Assembly: GCA_002342585.1 (NCBI GenBank)
Contig: DDQG01000010.1
Location: 1 to 32,660, forward strand
DNA length: 32,660 nucleotides
Direction: 5' to 3'
Origin: Prevotellaceae bacterium UBA2448
Lineage (GTDB): Bacteria > Bacteroidota > Bacteroidia > Bacteroidales > Bacteroidaceae
Numbering within the stretch: the first letter of the stretch is position 1; each line of letters begins with the position of its first letter. Shown here piece by piece: positions 22,989 through 31,399 of the stretch. The notes under the pieces are model-generated. The model did not search any database and was not told the origin of the DNA. It saw only the letters and a list, made by a program, of their open reading frames with translations. The position numbers and the translations under genes are program-made.

Positions 22989-23555
22989 ATGTCCAAACTT
23001 ATTATCCTTGCAGCCCCATCCGGATCGGGCAAATCCACAATAGTTAACTATCTTATGCAGAACGAAGACCTCAATCTGCATTTCTCTATATCTTGTACTA
23101 CCCGTCAACCTCGTGGCACAGAACAGAACGGAGTGGAATATAATTTTATCTCACTCGACGATTTCCGTAAACATATCGATAATGGTGATTTCATCGAGTA
23201 TGAGGAGGTCTATACCGACAAATTCTATGGCACCCTGCGTTCTCAGGTTGACAGTCAGTTAGATGCTGGACAGAACGTCATCTTCGACGTAGATGTGAAG
23301 GGAGCACTTAATATAAAGAAGGCGTATGGTCCTCGTGCCCTCGCCATCTTTATTCAACCACCAAGCATCGACGAACTCCGTCGCCGTCTGGAGTCACGCG
23401 GCACAGATTCAGCTGCTGACATCGAACTCCGACTCTCCAAAGCTGAATACGAACTATCCTTCGCCCCTCAATTTGACGAAGTGGTAATCAATGACAACTT
23501 ACAAGTAGCACAAATAGAAACAGAATCTCTCATCGAAGATTTTCTCGACGAATGA
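22989..23555 (+). CDS. gmk: Guanylate kinase
   Basis: 188 residues. Phosphorylates GMP to GDP with ATP. P-loop APSGSGKST (9-17), the GMP-binding region SCTTRQPRGTEQNGVEYNFIS (about 34-54), EEVYTDKFYGTLRSQV and DVDVKGALNIK, and the lid RLESRGTDSAADIELRL are all as expected. It follows yicC and overlaps the HAD gene by 4 bp. In many Bacteroidales nadD comes next; here it is a HAD phosphatase. Confidence 0.96.
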   Translation: MSKLIILAAPSGSGKSTIVNYLMQNEDLNLHFSISCTTRQPRGTEQNGVEYNFISLDDFRKHIDNGDFIEYEEVYTDKFYGTLRSQVDSQLDAGQNVIFDVDVKGALNIKKAYGPRALAIFIQPPSIDELRRRLESRGTDSAADIELRLSKAEYELSFAPQFDEVVINDNLQVAQIETESLIEDFLDE

Positions 23556-24238
23556 AAAAAGCAATTATGTTCGACATGGATGGAGTTCTCTTCGACTCCA
23601 TGAAAAATCATGCCCTTAGCTGGTGCGAAACCATGCATCATTTCGGATTTACCGACTTTACCCCCGACGAAGCATATATGCACGAAGGACGCACTGGTAC
23701 CGGCACCATCAATATCGTAGCCAGCCGTTATGGTGAACGTCGTGTTACCGAGGAAGAAGAAAAACAAATCTATCAGTATAAATGTGAAGTATTCAACCAT
23801 ATGGCTGAGGCAAAAGCTATGCCTGGAGCCTACGAACTGCTTCGGAAAGTTGTTGATGCTGGCATCACTCCCATACTGGTGACAGGTAGCGGACAACGCA
23901 CCCTGATAGATCGTCTCAATCGTGAATTTCCCTCAATATTCCGTCCTGAACTCATGGTTACAGCTTTCGATGTTCGACATGGAAAACCTAATCCCGAACC
24001 CTATCTGATGGGAATGCGCAAATACAACGATTTCTTCCACACCACACTCTCTCAGGATAACTTTGCCGTAGTAGAAAATGCACCCCTCGGTGTTCAGGCA
24101 GGAGTAGCAGCAGGGGTATTCACCATTGCTGTAAATACAGGTCCTCTGCCCGATGAAGTCTTGCTTTCCAACGGGGCGAATCTTCTTTTCCCCTCAATGC
24201 AGGCTCTCTGCGATCATTTCGAAGAGGTATTCTGCTGA
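23552..24238 (+). CDS. HAD-family phosphatase, beta-phosphoglucomutase-like
   Basis: 228 residues. HAD motif I is FDMDGVLFDS (D8, D10), followed by a helical cap (about 18-85), motif II in LVTGSGQRT, motif III Lys in GKPNPEPY and motif IV in VVENAPLGVQAGVAAG. The form resembles sugar-phosphate phosphatases and phosphoglucomutases. Substrate unknown. The start overlaps the gmk stop (ATGA). Its last 25 bp overlap the 3' end of the convergent AraC gene. Confidence 0.9.
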   Translation: MKKAIMFDMDGVLFDSMKNHALSWCETMHHFGFTDFTPDEAYMHEGRTGTGTINIVASRYGERRVTEEEEKQIYQYKCEVFNHMAEAKAMPGAYELLRKVVDAGITPILVTGSGQRTLIDRLNREFPSIFRPELMVTAFDVRHGKPNPEPYLMGMRKYNDFFHTTLSQDNFAVVENAPLGVQAGVAAGVFTIAVNTGPLPDEVLLSNGANLLFPSMQALCDHFEEVFC

Positions 24239-25110
24239 CGTCTCCATTCTTTTGGCGACATACCCATGTTCTGGTGGAAAAGGCGTGAGAAGTAATATTG
24301 GTCGTCAATGCCCACCTTATGACAAATCTGGTTTATCTTCATGTCTGTCTGCTCAAGCCAGTAGCAGGCGGCTTGTATTCGTAGCAGGTTCAGATATACA
24401 AGTGGACTGCTTCCTGTCTGTTGCTTAAATAGCATGGAGAAATATGATGGAGAATAACCGGTGTAGTTTGCCAATTGTCTCAAGGTAATAGTTTTCTCCA
24501 TGTTTTCCTTCATATAATGTATAGTAGCATCGATGGTGCTGGAGGTATATTCAGCCTGTTGACCTTTGTGTTTTGCTCCGCGAAACTGTTGCAGGTATCG
24601 CATCGAAGCCAGATAATAGTGCAGACACGAAGAGGCATAGCGCAGACTCTCCCTACTATAACCATCAGCTATAGTGAAGAAAATCTCTTCGAAGATATTG
24701 TTCCGCTCACTTATCCTGGAGTTTATGTTGGGTGCAATCCGTTGCGGTTGTCCGGCTCCCTGAGCATACATATCGGCATGTGGTCCCTTGAAGTGTATCC
24801 AGTATATTGTCCAGGCATCATCTTTGCTGGCCCCATATTGATGAGGCTGGTTTGCCGGCAGAATACAGTATTCGTTGGCATGCAGGTCGTAGTGCTGACC
24901 GCCCACCTCATAAAAGCCGCTGCCATTCACACAATATATAAGGACGTGCTGGTCAATGGTCTTGTCCCTCCTTACATAATGAGTGTGAGCAGTGGGGTAG
25001 TAACCTATATCTGTTATGTACAGACTTGATGTGAGGGGGTCTGCCTCCTCCATATCTACTACCATCTTGGGTAGTACTATACTACGTTCGCCAGAGAATC
25101 CTTCTCTCAT
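24214..25110 (-). CDS. AraC-family transcription regulator
   Basis: 298 residues. The N-terminal cupin-like sensor domain (about 20-165; HTHYVRRD, YEVGGQHYDLHANEYCILPANQPHQYGAS) should bind a sugar, and the C-terminal double helix-turn-helix (about 195-295; LRQLANYTGYSPSYFSMLFKQQTGSSP and INQICHKVGIDDQYYFSRLFHQNMGMSPKEWR) binds DNA. It is divergent from an MFS sugar porter and a DUF5107 gene, its likely targets. I chose the ATG at 25110. The frame is open to 25140, but a -7 box at 25130-25137 excludes the longer form. Confidence 0.92.
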   Translation of the reverse strand: MREGFSGERSIVLPKMVVDMEEADPLTSSLYITDIGYYPTAHTHYVRRDKTIDQHVLIYCVNGSGFYEVGGQHYDLHANEYCILPANQPHQYGASKDDAWTIYWIHFKGPHADMYAQGAGQPQRIAPNINSRISERNNIFEEIFFTIADGYSRESLRYASSCLHYYLASMRYLQQFRGAKHKGQQAEYTSSTIDATIHYMKENMEKTITLRQLANYTGYSPSYFSMLFKQQTGSSPLVYLNLLRIQAACYWLEQTDMKINQICHKVGIDDQYYFSRLFHQNMGMSPKEWRRQQNTSSK

Positions 25111-25129
25111 AAAATTCTTAATTTGTGCG

Positions 25130-25137
25130 CAAAAGTA
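25130..25137 (-). promoter_or_regulatory. -7 box of the araC-type gene
   Basis: TACTTTTG on the minus strand, 19 bp before the chosen ATG. No TTTG at the -33 distance, as is common where an activator helps. Confidence 0.55.
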
Positions 25138-25183
25138 CATATAATAGTAATATTATCCATGTTTTCGGATGTTTTTTCTATCT

Positions 25184-25211
25184 TTTGAATGTAAAATACC
25201 ATATATCTTTG
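25184..25211 (+). promoter_or_regulatory. Promoter of the sugar porter gene
   Basis: TTTG (25184-25187), 16-nt spacer, TATCTTTG (25204-25211). The boxes are good, but the spacer is shorter than the usual 19-21, which fits an activator-dependent promoter next to an AraC gene. Confidence 0.55.
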
Positions 25212-25231
25212 CATCGGAAAAAATGTTCCTT

Positions 25232-26626
25232 ATGGGAAACTACAACAAATCGTTTATATACTTCATCTGTCTTGTATCGGCGATGGGCGGTCTGCTCTTC
25301 GGCTACGACTGGGTAGTGATAGGTGGCGCAAAACCTTTCTATGAACTTTTCTTCAGCATTTCCGAGAGTCCTGTGATGCAAGGTGTAGCTATGTCAACAG
25401 CTCTGGTAGGTTGTCTCATCGGTGCTATGGTAGCAGGTGCCTTAGCCGACAGGTATGGTCGCAAACCTCTGCTCATCGTTGCAGCTGTACTCTTCACGGT
25501 GTCTGCTATAGCAACAGGGCTATTCAGCGACTTTACATTATTTAATATAGCACGTTTCATAGGAGGAGTCGGCATAGGTGTTGCCTCTGCTCTTTCACCT
25601 ATGTATATAGCAGAAATATCTCCGTCAGAAGTGCGCGGTCGTCTTGTATCGCTCAACCAGATGACAATCGTACTTGGCATCCTTGCTGCACAGATAGTAA
25701 ACTGGCAACTTGCCGAACCAATTCCTGCTGATTTCACTTCTGCTGACATACTGGCTTCGTGGAACGGACAGATGGGTTGGCGTTGGATGTTCTGGGCAGA
25801 GGCTCTTCCTGCAACTGCCTTCCTCATTCTGGCTTTCTTCATTCCTGAAAGTCCTCGTTGGCAGGCTCTACATGGTTTCTCGGCACAGGCAAAGAACACC
25901 CTCTCGCGTATAGGTGGTGAAGACTATGCAACCAATTCACTTAGCCAGATTTCTGAGTCGGCAAAGAGTGATGCAGCTGTGCAGAGTGGGGGACTCCGCG
26001 AACTCTTCACTCGTCGCTACAGTGCTGTTCTGCTCTTGGGCGTCATCATAGCTGTGTTCCAGCAATGGTGCGGTACGAATGTAATTTTCAACTATGCTCA
26101 GGAGATTTTCTCCGCAGCGGGTTATTCTGTTGGCGATGTGCTCTTCAATATCGTCATCACAGGTGTTGCCAATGTGCTGTTCACCTTCGTAGCCCTCTAC
26201 ACAGTAGATCGTCTCGGTCGCCGTTCTCTCATGCTTATAGGAGCAAGCGGACTTGGCATCATATACCTCATCCTCGGCACTTGCTACTACTACCAAATCA
26301 CCGGTTTCTTCATGGTTCTCATCGTAGTAGCTGCCATCTCTTGTTATGCAATGACTCTGGGACCTGTCACATGGGTCCTGCTCAGCGAAATATTTCCGAA
26401 TCGAGTTCGTGGTGTGGCTATGGCTACCTGCACTTTCGCCCTGTGGGTTGGTTGCTGCACACTCACTTTCTCGTTCCCCTCACTCAATGCGAGTCTCGGC
26501 AGTAGCGGCACCTTCTGGATATATAGTGCAATATGTCTCCTCTCCACCTGTTTCTTCCTTTTCCGTCTGCCGGAAACAAAAGGAAAGAGCCTGGAAGAGC
26601 TTGAGAGAGAGTTAGTTAATAGTTGA
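25232..26626 (+). CDS. MFS sugar porter (XylE-like)
   Basis: 464 residues and 12 membrane helices. Sugar-porter signatures are present: GALADRYGRKP between helices 2 and 3, PESPRW before the central loop, DRLGRR between helices 8 and 9, and PETKGKSLEELERE at the C-terminus. The QQWCGTNVIFNYAQEIF region in helix 7 is the sugar-binding segment. Proton-coupled uptake of a monosaccharide across the inner membrane is likely; which sugar cannot be told. Starts at 25223 and 25169 are possible, but 25169 lies upstream of the promoter, and homologues begin like MGNYNKSFIYFICLVSAMGG. Downstream is the DUF5107 gene, 72 bp away across repeats. Confidence 0.92.
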   Translation: MGNYNKSFIYFICLVSAMGGLLFGYDWVVIGGAKPFYELFFSISESPVMQGVAMSTALVGCLIGAMVAGALADRYGRKPLLIVAAVLFTVSAIATGLFSDFTLFNIARFIGGVGIGVASALSPMYIAEISPSEVRGRLVSLNQMTIVLGILAAQIVNWQLAEPIPADFTSADILASWNGQMGWRWMFWAEALPATAFLILAFFIPESPRWQALHGFSAQAKNTLSRIGGEDYATNSLSQISESAKSDAAVQSGGLRELFTRRYSAVLLLGVIIAVFQQWCGTNVIFNYAQEIFSAAGYSVGDVLFNIVITGVANVLFTFVALYTVDRLGRRSLMLIGASGLGIIYLILGTCYYYQITGFFMVLIVVAAISCYAMTLGPVTWVLLSEIFPNRVRGVAMATCTFALWVGCCTLTFSFPSLNASLGSSGTFWIYSAICLLSTCFFLFRLPETKGKSLEELERELVNS

Positions 26627-26681
26627 AAGTTGAAAATTGAAAGTTGAAAAATTGGTTTTCGTTTTGGTTTTCGTTTTCGTA
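26621..26681. repeat. 'gttgaaaattgaaa' and 'gttttcgttttcg' repeat block
   Basis: Several 'agttgaaa/attgaaa' units run into 'ggttttcgttttggttttcg' units, filling the gap between the porter and DUF5107 genes. Same composite as at 5661-5697. Confidence 0.65.
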
Positions 26682-26698
26682 ATAAGTTAATAATTGAA

Positions 26699-29600
26699 AT
26701 GGTAAAAGCATGGAAAGAAAATGTTGTGATTCCAACCTATGAGATTGGAGATCCTGAGAAGAATCCTATCTTCCTTGAGAAACGAGTATATCAGGGAAGT
26801 AGTGGTGTGGTATATCCTTATCCGGTTGTCGAATCTATTTCCAACGAAAAGACCGACAAGGAGTACCAGGCAGTGTGGATTGAAAACGAATACATCAAAG
26901 TGATGATTCTTCCGGAACTGGGTGGTCGTGTGCAGATGGCATACGACAAGGTGAAGCAGCGCCATTTCGTATATTATAATCATGTAATCAAACCTGCCCT
27001 CGTAGGTCTTACAGGACCTTGGATTAGTGGTGGTATAGAGTTCAACTGGCCTCAGCACCACCGTCCTTCTACCTACCTGCCTGTTGACAGCACTATCGAA
27101 GAAAACAGCGACGGCAGTGTTACGGTTTGGGTAAACGAACAGGAACGTATGTTCCACCAGAAAGGAATGGCTGGATTCACCCTTCGTCCCGGTTGTGCAT
27201 ACCTGGAGATAAAGGGTGTTCTCTACAACCGCACCGATGTGCCTCAGACATTCCTTTGGTGGGCAAATCCCGCTGTAGAGGTAAACGATGCCTACCAGAG
27301 TGTGTTCCCGCCAGACATCAACGCAGTCTTCGACCACGGAAAACGAGCTGTGTCTTCGTTCCCAATCGCTACTGGTACATATTATAAGATGGACTACTCT
27401 GCCGGAGTAGATATCTCAAACTATAAGAACATTAAAGTGCCTACAAGTTATATGGGTGTGAATTCCCGTTATAACTTCGAAGGCGGATATGAAAACGACA
27501 CAAAAGCAGGTATGCTCCATGTTGCAAGCCACCATTTCTCTCCAGGCAAGAAACAATGGACTTGGGGTAATGGCGACTTCGGACAGGCATGGGACCGCAA
27601 CCTGACCGACGAAACTACTCCCGAGGAGGCTCGTCAGTGGCATATCGACCGCCCTGGCTTCCGTCCTTACATAGAGCTCATGGCTGGTGTATATACTGAA
27701 AACCAGCCGGACTTCACCTGGCTCATGCCTTATGAGGAAAAACAGTTCACACAGTACTTTATGCCTTACCGCGAATTGGGTGTCGTAAAACAGGCATCGA
27801 AGGACATCATCATGAATATCGATATGGAGGGCGACAAAGCTCGCGTGAAGATATTTGCTACTTCTGCTCAGAAAGTATCTGTTGTGCTGAAAAACGATGA
27901 TGGTACTGTGTATTTGGATAAGTCCGTAGAACTCTCACCTGAAACAGTGTTCGACGAATTGGTTGACGTGAAGGGCTGTAGTTTCGACTCTCTCACACTC
28001 TCAGCAGGTCGTCTCGTGTGGCATGCAGAACCCGACGAGATAAAGGTAGTACCTGATGCAGCTGAAGCAGCTCTCCTGCCTGAACAGGTGAAGACAAACG
28101 AACAACTCTACCTCACAGGTCTCCATATCGAACAGTATCGTCATGCTACCTACTCCGCTACCGACTACTACGAGGAGGCTTTGCGTCGCGACCCTAATGA
28201 TATCCGCTGTCTTAATGCAATGGGACTTTGGTTCATTCGCAAGGGACGTTTCGATAAGGCTGAGGAATACCTGCGCAAAGCCGTGAAACTCATCACCAAG
28301 CGCAATCCTAATCCATACGACGGCGAACCAATCTACAACCTCGCACTTGCACTCAAGTATCAGGGTAAGATTGATGAGGCTTACGAGCGTTTCTGGAAAG
28401 CTACTTGGAACAAAGGCTGGGCTGATGCTGGCTACTTCGAAGCTGCAAAGATTTCCATGATTCAGGAGCGTTGGGATGACGCACTCGAAGAACTCAATCG
28501 TGCCATCAATAACAACTGGCACAATCATAAGGCTCGTGCACTCAAGGCTGCTGTGCTTCGCAAACTCGGTTGCCCAAGCATCGACTTCATAAACGAGTCG
28601 CTCGCCTTCGACCTTTTCAACTATGGTGCTCTCTATGAGAAATACCTGCTCACCAACGATAAGACTGTTCTGCAGCAGATAAAGACTCTCATGCACCAGA
28701 ATGATAACAACTACGACGAACTCGCACTCGACTACCAGTCGGCTGGTCTCTTTGCTGAGGCAAACGACATCTGGCAGATAGCAATTGCAGAACACGCCGT
28801 TACTCCTATGACCTACTTCTATATGGGTAAGGCAAAGGAAGGCGAAAAAGCAAATCCTGCATACTGCTTCCCTAACCGCCTCGAAGCAATCGGAGCTCTC
28901 GAAGCAGCAAAAGCACAAAACCCGCAGGGCAATATCGCTCCGTACCTGCTCGGTTGTCTCTACTACGACAAGCGACAGTACGACCTTGCAATCCAGAACT
29001 GGGAACTCTCCGTAAAGAACAATCCTACCTTCCCTACAGCTTGGCGCAACCTCGCCCTGGCACGTTTCAACAAACAGGATCGTCAACAGGAAGCACTCGA
29101 ATGTATGGAACGTGCATTCGAACTCGATAAAACAGATTCACGCATACTGATGGAGCTCGACCAACTATACCGTCGTCTCCAACATCCACACCAACAGCGT
29201 CTTGCATTCCTTCAGCAATATCCGGAACTCATCGCTCAGCGCGACGACCTCCTACTCGAAGAAATCACCCTGCTCAATCAGGTTGGACGCTTTGAAGAAG
29301 CTATGCAACTGCTCGACAACCACCAGTTCCATCCTTGGGAGGGTGGAGAAGGCAAGGTGCCCGCGCAGTATCAGATATGTCGTGTAGAACTCGCTAAGCA
29401 GGCACTCGCAAAAGGTGATGCCGACAAGGCTATCCTCCTGCTTCAGCAATGTCTTGAATACCCACACCATCTTGGTGAAGGCAAACTCTATGGTGCCCAG
29501 GAAAACGACTTCCTCTACCTACTTGGAGTAGCTTCCGACATGAAGGGCGACCATCAGGCTGCTGTCAACTACTGGGAACAGGCTACACTAGGTCCTACCG

Positions 29601-29971
29601 AACCGGCTGCCGCAATGTACTACAACGATGCAAAACCTGATAAGATATTCTATCAGGGACTTGCACTCCAGAAGCTTGGCAGACAAGGAGAGGCAAACGG
29701 ACGCTTCTACCGCCTCGTAAACTACGGTCAGCAGCATATCTACGAGAAGCAGATAATGGACTACTTCGCAGTCTCTCTGCCCGACCTTCTCATTTGGGAA
29801 GACTCGCTCGACACGAAGAACCGCATCCACTGTCTCTACATGCTCGCTTTGGGTTACTACGGACTTGGCGACAAAGCTCACTCAGCCCGTTACCTCAACG
29901 AACTCCAGCAGATGGACATCAACCATTATGGTATTCAAGCATTCCTCTCGCTTATGAAATTCAATTTTTAA
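26699..29971 (+). CDS. DUF5107 domain and TPR-repeat protein, putative carbohydrate-active
   Basis: 1090 residues, no signal peptide, so cytoplasmic. Residues about 1-370 are DUF5107, a beta-sandwich related to galactose mutarotase-like folds (ILPELGGRVQMAYDKVKQR, GPWISGGIEFNWPQHHRPS, a Trp/Tyr-rich surface and DFTWLMPYEEKQFTQYFMPY). Residues about 480-1080 are TPR-type helix pairs (e.g. YYEEALRRDPNDIRCLNAMGLWFIRKGRFDKAEEYLRKA; AIGALEAAKAQNPQGNIAPYLLGCLYYDKRQYDLAIQNWE). The gene follows an MFS sugar porter and an AraC regulator, so a role in processing an imported sugar or glycoside is likely. The reaction is unknown to me. A terminator hairpin follows at 30014-30043. Confidence 0.88.
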   Translation: MVKAWKENVVIPTYEIGDPEKNPIFLEKRVYQGSSGVVYPYPVVESISNEKTDKEYQAVWIENEYIKVMILPELGGRVQMAYDKVKQRHFVYYNHVIKPALVGLTGPWISGGIEFNWPQHHRPSTYLPVDSTIEENSDGSVTVWVNEQERMFHQKGMAGFTLRPGCAYLEIKGVLYNRTDVPQTFLWWANPAVEVNDAYQSVFPPDINAVFDHGKRAVSSFPIATGTYYKMDYSAGVDISNYKNIKVPTSYMGVNSRYNFEGGYENDTKAGMLHVASHHFSPGKKQWTWGNGDFGQAWDRNLTDETTPEEARQWHIDRPGFRPYIELMAGVYTENQPDFTWLMPYEEKQFTQYFMPYRELGVVKQASKDIIMNIDMEGDKARVKIFATSAQKVSVVLKNDDGTVYLDKSVELSPETVFDELVDVKGCSFDSLTLSAGRLVWHAEPDEIKVVPDAAEAALLPEQVKTNEQLYLTGLHIEQYRHATYSATDYYEEALRRDPNDIRCLNAMGLWFIRKGRFDKAEEYLRKAVKLITKRNPNPYDGEPIYNLALALKYQGKIDEAYERFWKATWNKGWADAGYFEAAKISMIQERWDDALEELNRAINNNWHNHKARALKAAVLRKLGCPSIDFINESLAFDLFNYGALYEKYLLTNDKTVLQQIKTLMHQNDNNYDELALDYQSAGLFAEANDIWQIAIAEHAVTPMTYFYMGKAKEGEKANPAYCFPNRLEAIGALEAAKAQNPQGNIAPYLLGCLYYDKRQYDLAIQNWELSVKNNPTFPTAWRNLALARFNKQDRQQEALECMERAFELDKTDSRILMELDQLYRRLQHPHQQRLAFLQQYPELIAQRDDLLLEEITLLNQVGRFEEAMQLLDNHQFHPWEGGEGKVPAQYQICRVELAKQALAKGDADKAILLLQQCLEYPHHLGEGKLYGAQENDFLYLLGVASDMKGDHQAAVNYWEQATLGPTEPAAAMYYNDAKPDKIFYQGLALQKLGRQGEANGRFYRLVNYGQQHIYEKQIMDYFAVSLPDLLIWEDSLDTKNRIHCLYMLALGYYGLGDKAHSARYLNELQQMDINHYGIQAFLSLMKFNF

Positions 29972-30013
29972 TTAAGGTTTTTATTTTGTGTGATAAGTAA
30001 TTTTATCTGAAGG

Positions 30014-30043
30014 CGTCTGCGTAGTGATACGCGGACGTTTTTT
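30014..30043 (+). terminator. Rho-independent terminator after the DUF5107 gene
   Basis: CGTCTGCGT / ACGCGGACG stem (one wobble pair), loop AGTGAT, then six T, 43 bp after the stop codon. Confidence 0.8.
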
Positions 30044-30302
30044 CTATTTTCGAACACGGATTGCACAGATTTACAAGGTCACTAACCTCTAACCTCTCAA
30101 CAAGCAACTCTCTATTATTCCTCCTTTCCAACATGGCTGAAATGAAACAGCCCTTGCATCTGAGATGAGAGAGTACAGACCCGACTCGTTGATGAAGATT
30201 ACTTTTCGGTTCTGACCTGACGTCGCGATTCGCGACTCCAGCTTGTCCTGTGGCATCTTTTGTCTCGTAGGCAGTGCCCTGAATCGGGGCAGTGCTTTTA
30301 TC

Positions 30303-30326
30303 TGTCAGTTACCTGTCCCTGTGGCA
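30303..30326 (+). repeat. Dispersed repeat, copy C (24 nt)
   Basis: Identical over 24 nt to copy A at 988-1011. It immediately precedes the G-rich tandem repeat. Confidence 0.8.
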
Positions 30327-30340
30327 ATCGAGTGGTAGGG

Positions 30341-30406
30341 GAGATCTCGGGGAGATCTCAGGGGGTGCTCAGGGGGATCTCGGGGGGATCTCAGGGAGTG
30401 CTCACC
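30341..30406. repeat. G-rich tandem repeat, two 33-bp units with GATCTC sub-repeats
   Basis: Units at 30341-30373 and 30374-30406 agree at 28 of 33 positions. Each contains two GATCTC words and one GTGCTCA word separated by G runs of 3-6. The plus strand is strongly G-rich. Confidence 0.75.
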
Positions 30407-30556
30407 CTCTGGAGCCATTTTTTGAAAACTTTAACGAATAAAGTTGTGTGTTCATGTCCTTAAATTAAAATATGTGGATAAGATACTGATGGGGACTCCT
30501 TGCTAACACCTATGCAGCGGAGTTGTATAAAATAAATAATAGTTTAAATAGTATGA

Positions 30557-30585
30557 TTTTTATTAGAAAAGTTTTCATACATTTG
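30557..30585 (+). promoter_or_regulatory. Promoter of the nitroreductase operon
   Basis: TACATTTG (30578-30585) is a perfect -7 box. TTTT (30557-30560) with a 17-nt spacer is a weak -33 box. The leader would be about 120 nt. Confidence 0.5.
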
Positions 30586-30712
30586 CAATCAAAGAACAGT
30601 TAATAGTCCTATAAGAAAACTCTTGCAAACATTCTGGTCTAATTAAGAAGAAAAGCCAGGGAAAGAATAACTGGAATGATAAAGGAAACGATAATCAATA
30701 AATAATAAAACG

Positions 30713-31399
30713 ATGACTCTACAAGAAGCTATTGAAGCCAGACATAGTGTAAGGGCATACAAAAACGAGCCTTTGGCAGAGGATGCAGTAAAGGCATTGG
30801 AAGAGCAGATTGCTATTCTGAATCGTGAAGGTAAGCTGCACATGCAGTTAATCCTTAACGAACCAAAGGCTTTCCAAGGAACTATGGCTAAATATGGGAA
30901 GTTCCGAAATGCCAATAACTACATAGTCATGGCAGGAAAGAAAGCCGAAGATCTTGATGAACGCATAGGTTACTATGGTGAGCATCTGGTGTTATTGGCT
31001 CAGACTCTTGGGTTAAACACCTGTTGGGTAGGTCTCTCCTACTCGAAGGTGCCAGGGACGTATGAGCTTGGCGAAGACGAGAAAATTGCTTGTTACATTG
31101 CCATCGGCTATGGTGAAACACAAGGTGTCAGCCATAAAATCAAGACCGTCGAGCAAGTGAGCAATGCCAGTGACATCACTCCGTCATGGTTTAAGAAAGG
31201 CGTTGAAGCAGCCTTGCTTGCTCCTACAGCCGTGAACCAGCAGAAATTTTCGTTTGAACACGTTGGAGTAAAAAACAATCGACACCAAATAAGAGCCAAG
31301 AAGGGATTTTCCATGATTGGTTATACCAAGATGGATTTAGGCATTGCCAAATACCATTTTGAAATTGGTGCCGATAACACAAACTTCGATTGGGTATGA
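30713..31399 (+). CDS. Nitroreductase-family FMN oxidoreductase
   Basis: 228 residues. The FMN-binding start EAIEARHSVRAYKNEPL, the central YGEHLVLLAQTLGLNTCWVGLS and the IAIGYGETQG strand place it in the nitroreductase superfamily. The C-terminal half (WFKKGVEAALLAPTAVNQQKFSFE... KMDLGIAKYHFEIGA) is the arrangement of the single-chain TM1586-like group, where two half-domains are fused. It reduces nitro or quinone compounds with NAD(P)H; the natural substrate is unknown. Its stop overlaps the start of the MmcQ/YjbR gene (ATGA). Confidence 0.9.
   Translation: MTLQEAIEARHSVRAYKNEPLAEDAVKALEEQIAILNREGKLHMQLILNEPKAFQGTMAKYGKFRNANNYIVMAGKKAEDLDERIGYYGEHLVLLAQTLGLNTCWVGLSYSKVPGTYELGEDEKIACYIAIGYGETQGVSHKIKTVEQVSNASDITPSWFKKGVEAALLAPTAVNQQKFSFEHVGVKNNRHQIRAKKGFSMIGYTKMDLGIAKYHFEIGADNTNFDWV

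Larger units (their letters stand above)
29972..30712. other. 741-bp gene-free stretch
   Basis: It holds the terminator of the DUF5107 gene (30014-30043), a 'cacggattgcacagattt' type repeat phrase (about 30055-30073), copy C of the 26-nt repeat (30303-30326), a partial copy at about 30243-30256 (TGTCCTGTGGCATC), a G-rich tandem repeat (30341-30406) and the nitroreductase promoter. A possible 67-codon frame at 30260-30463 consists largely of the repeat translation and is not called. Confidence 0.6.

Noticed and set aside
28001..29086. Minus-strand 361-codon frame inside the DUF5107-TPR gene
   Set aside because: Long antisense frames arise here because the sense strand rarely uses codons that read as stops in reverse. 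The sense frame has clear TPR periodicity and the antisense one shows no known domain.
30260..30463. 67-codon plus-strand frame across the 26-nt repeat and the G-rich tandem repeat
   Set aside because: Most of it is the translation of the repeats (Gly/Ser/Gln-rich), with no promoter or known domain.
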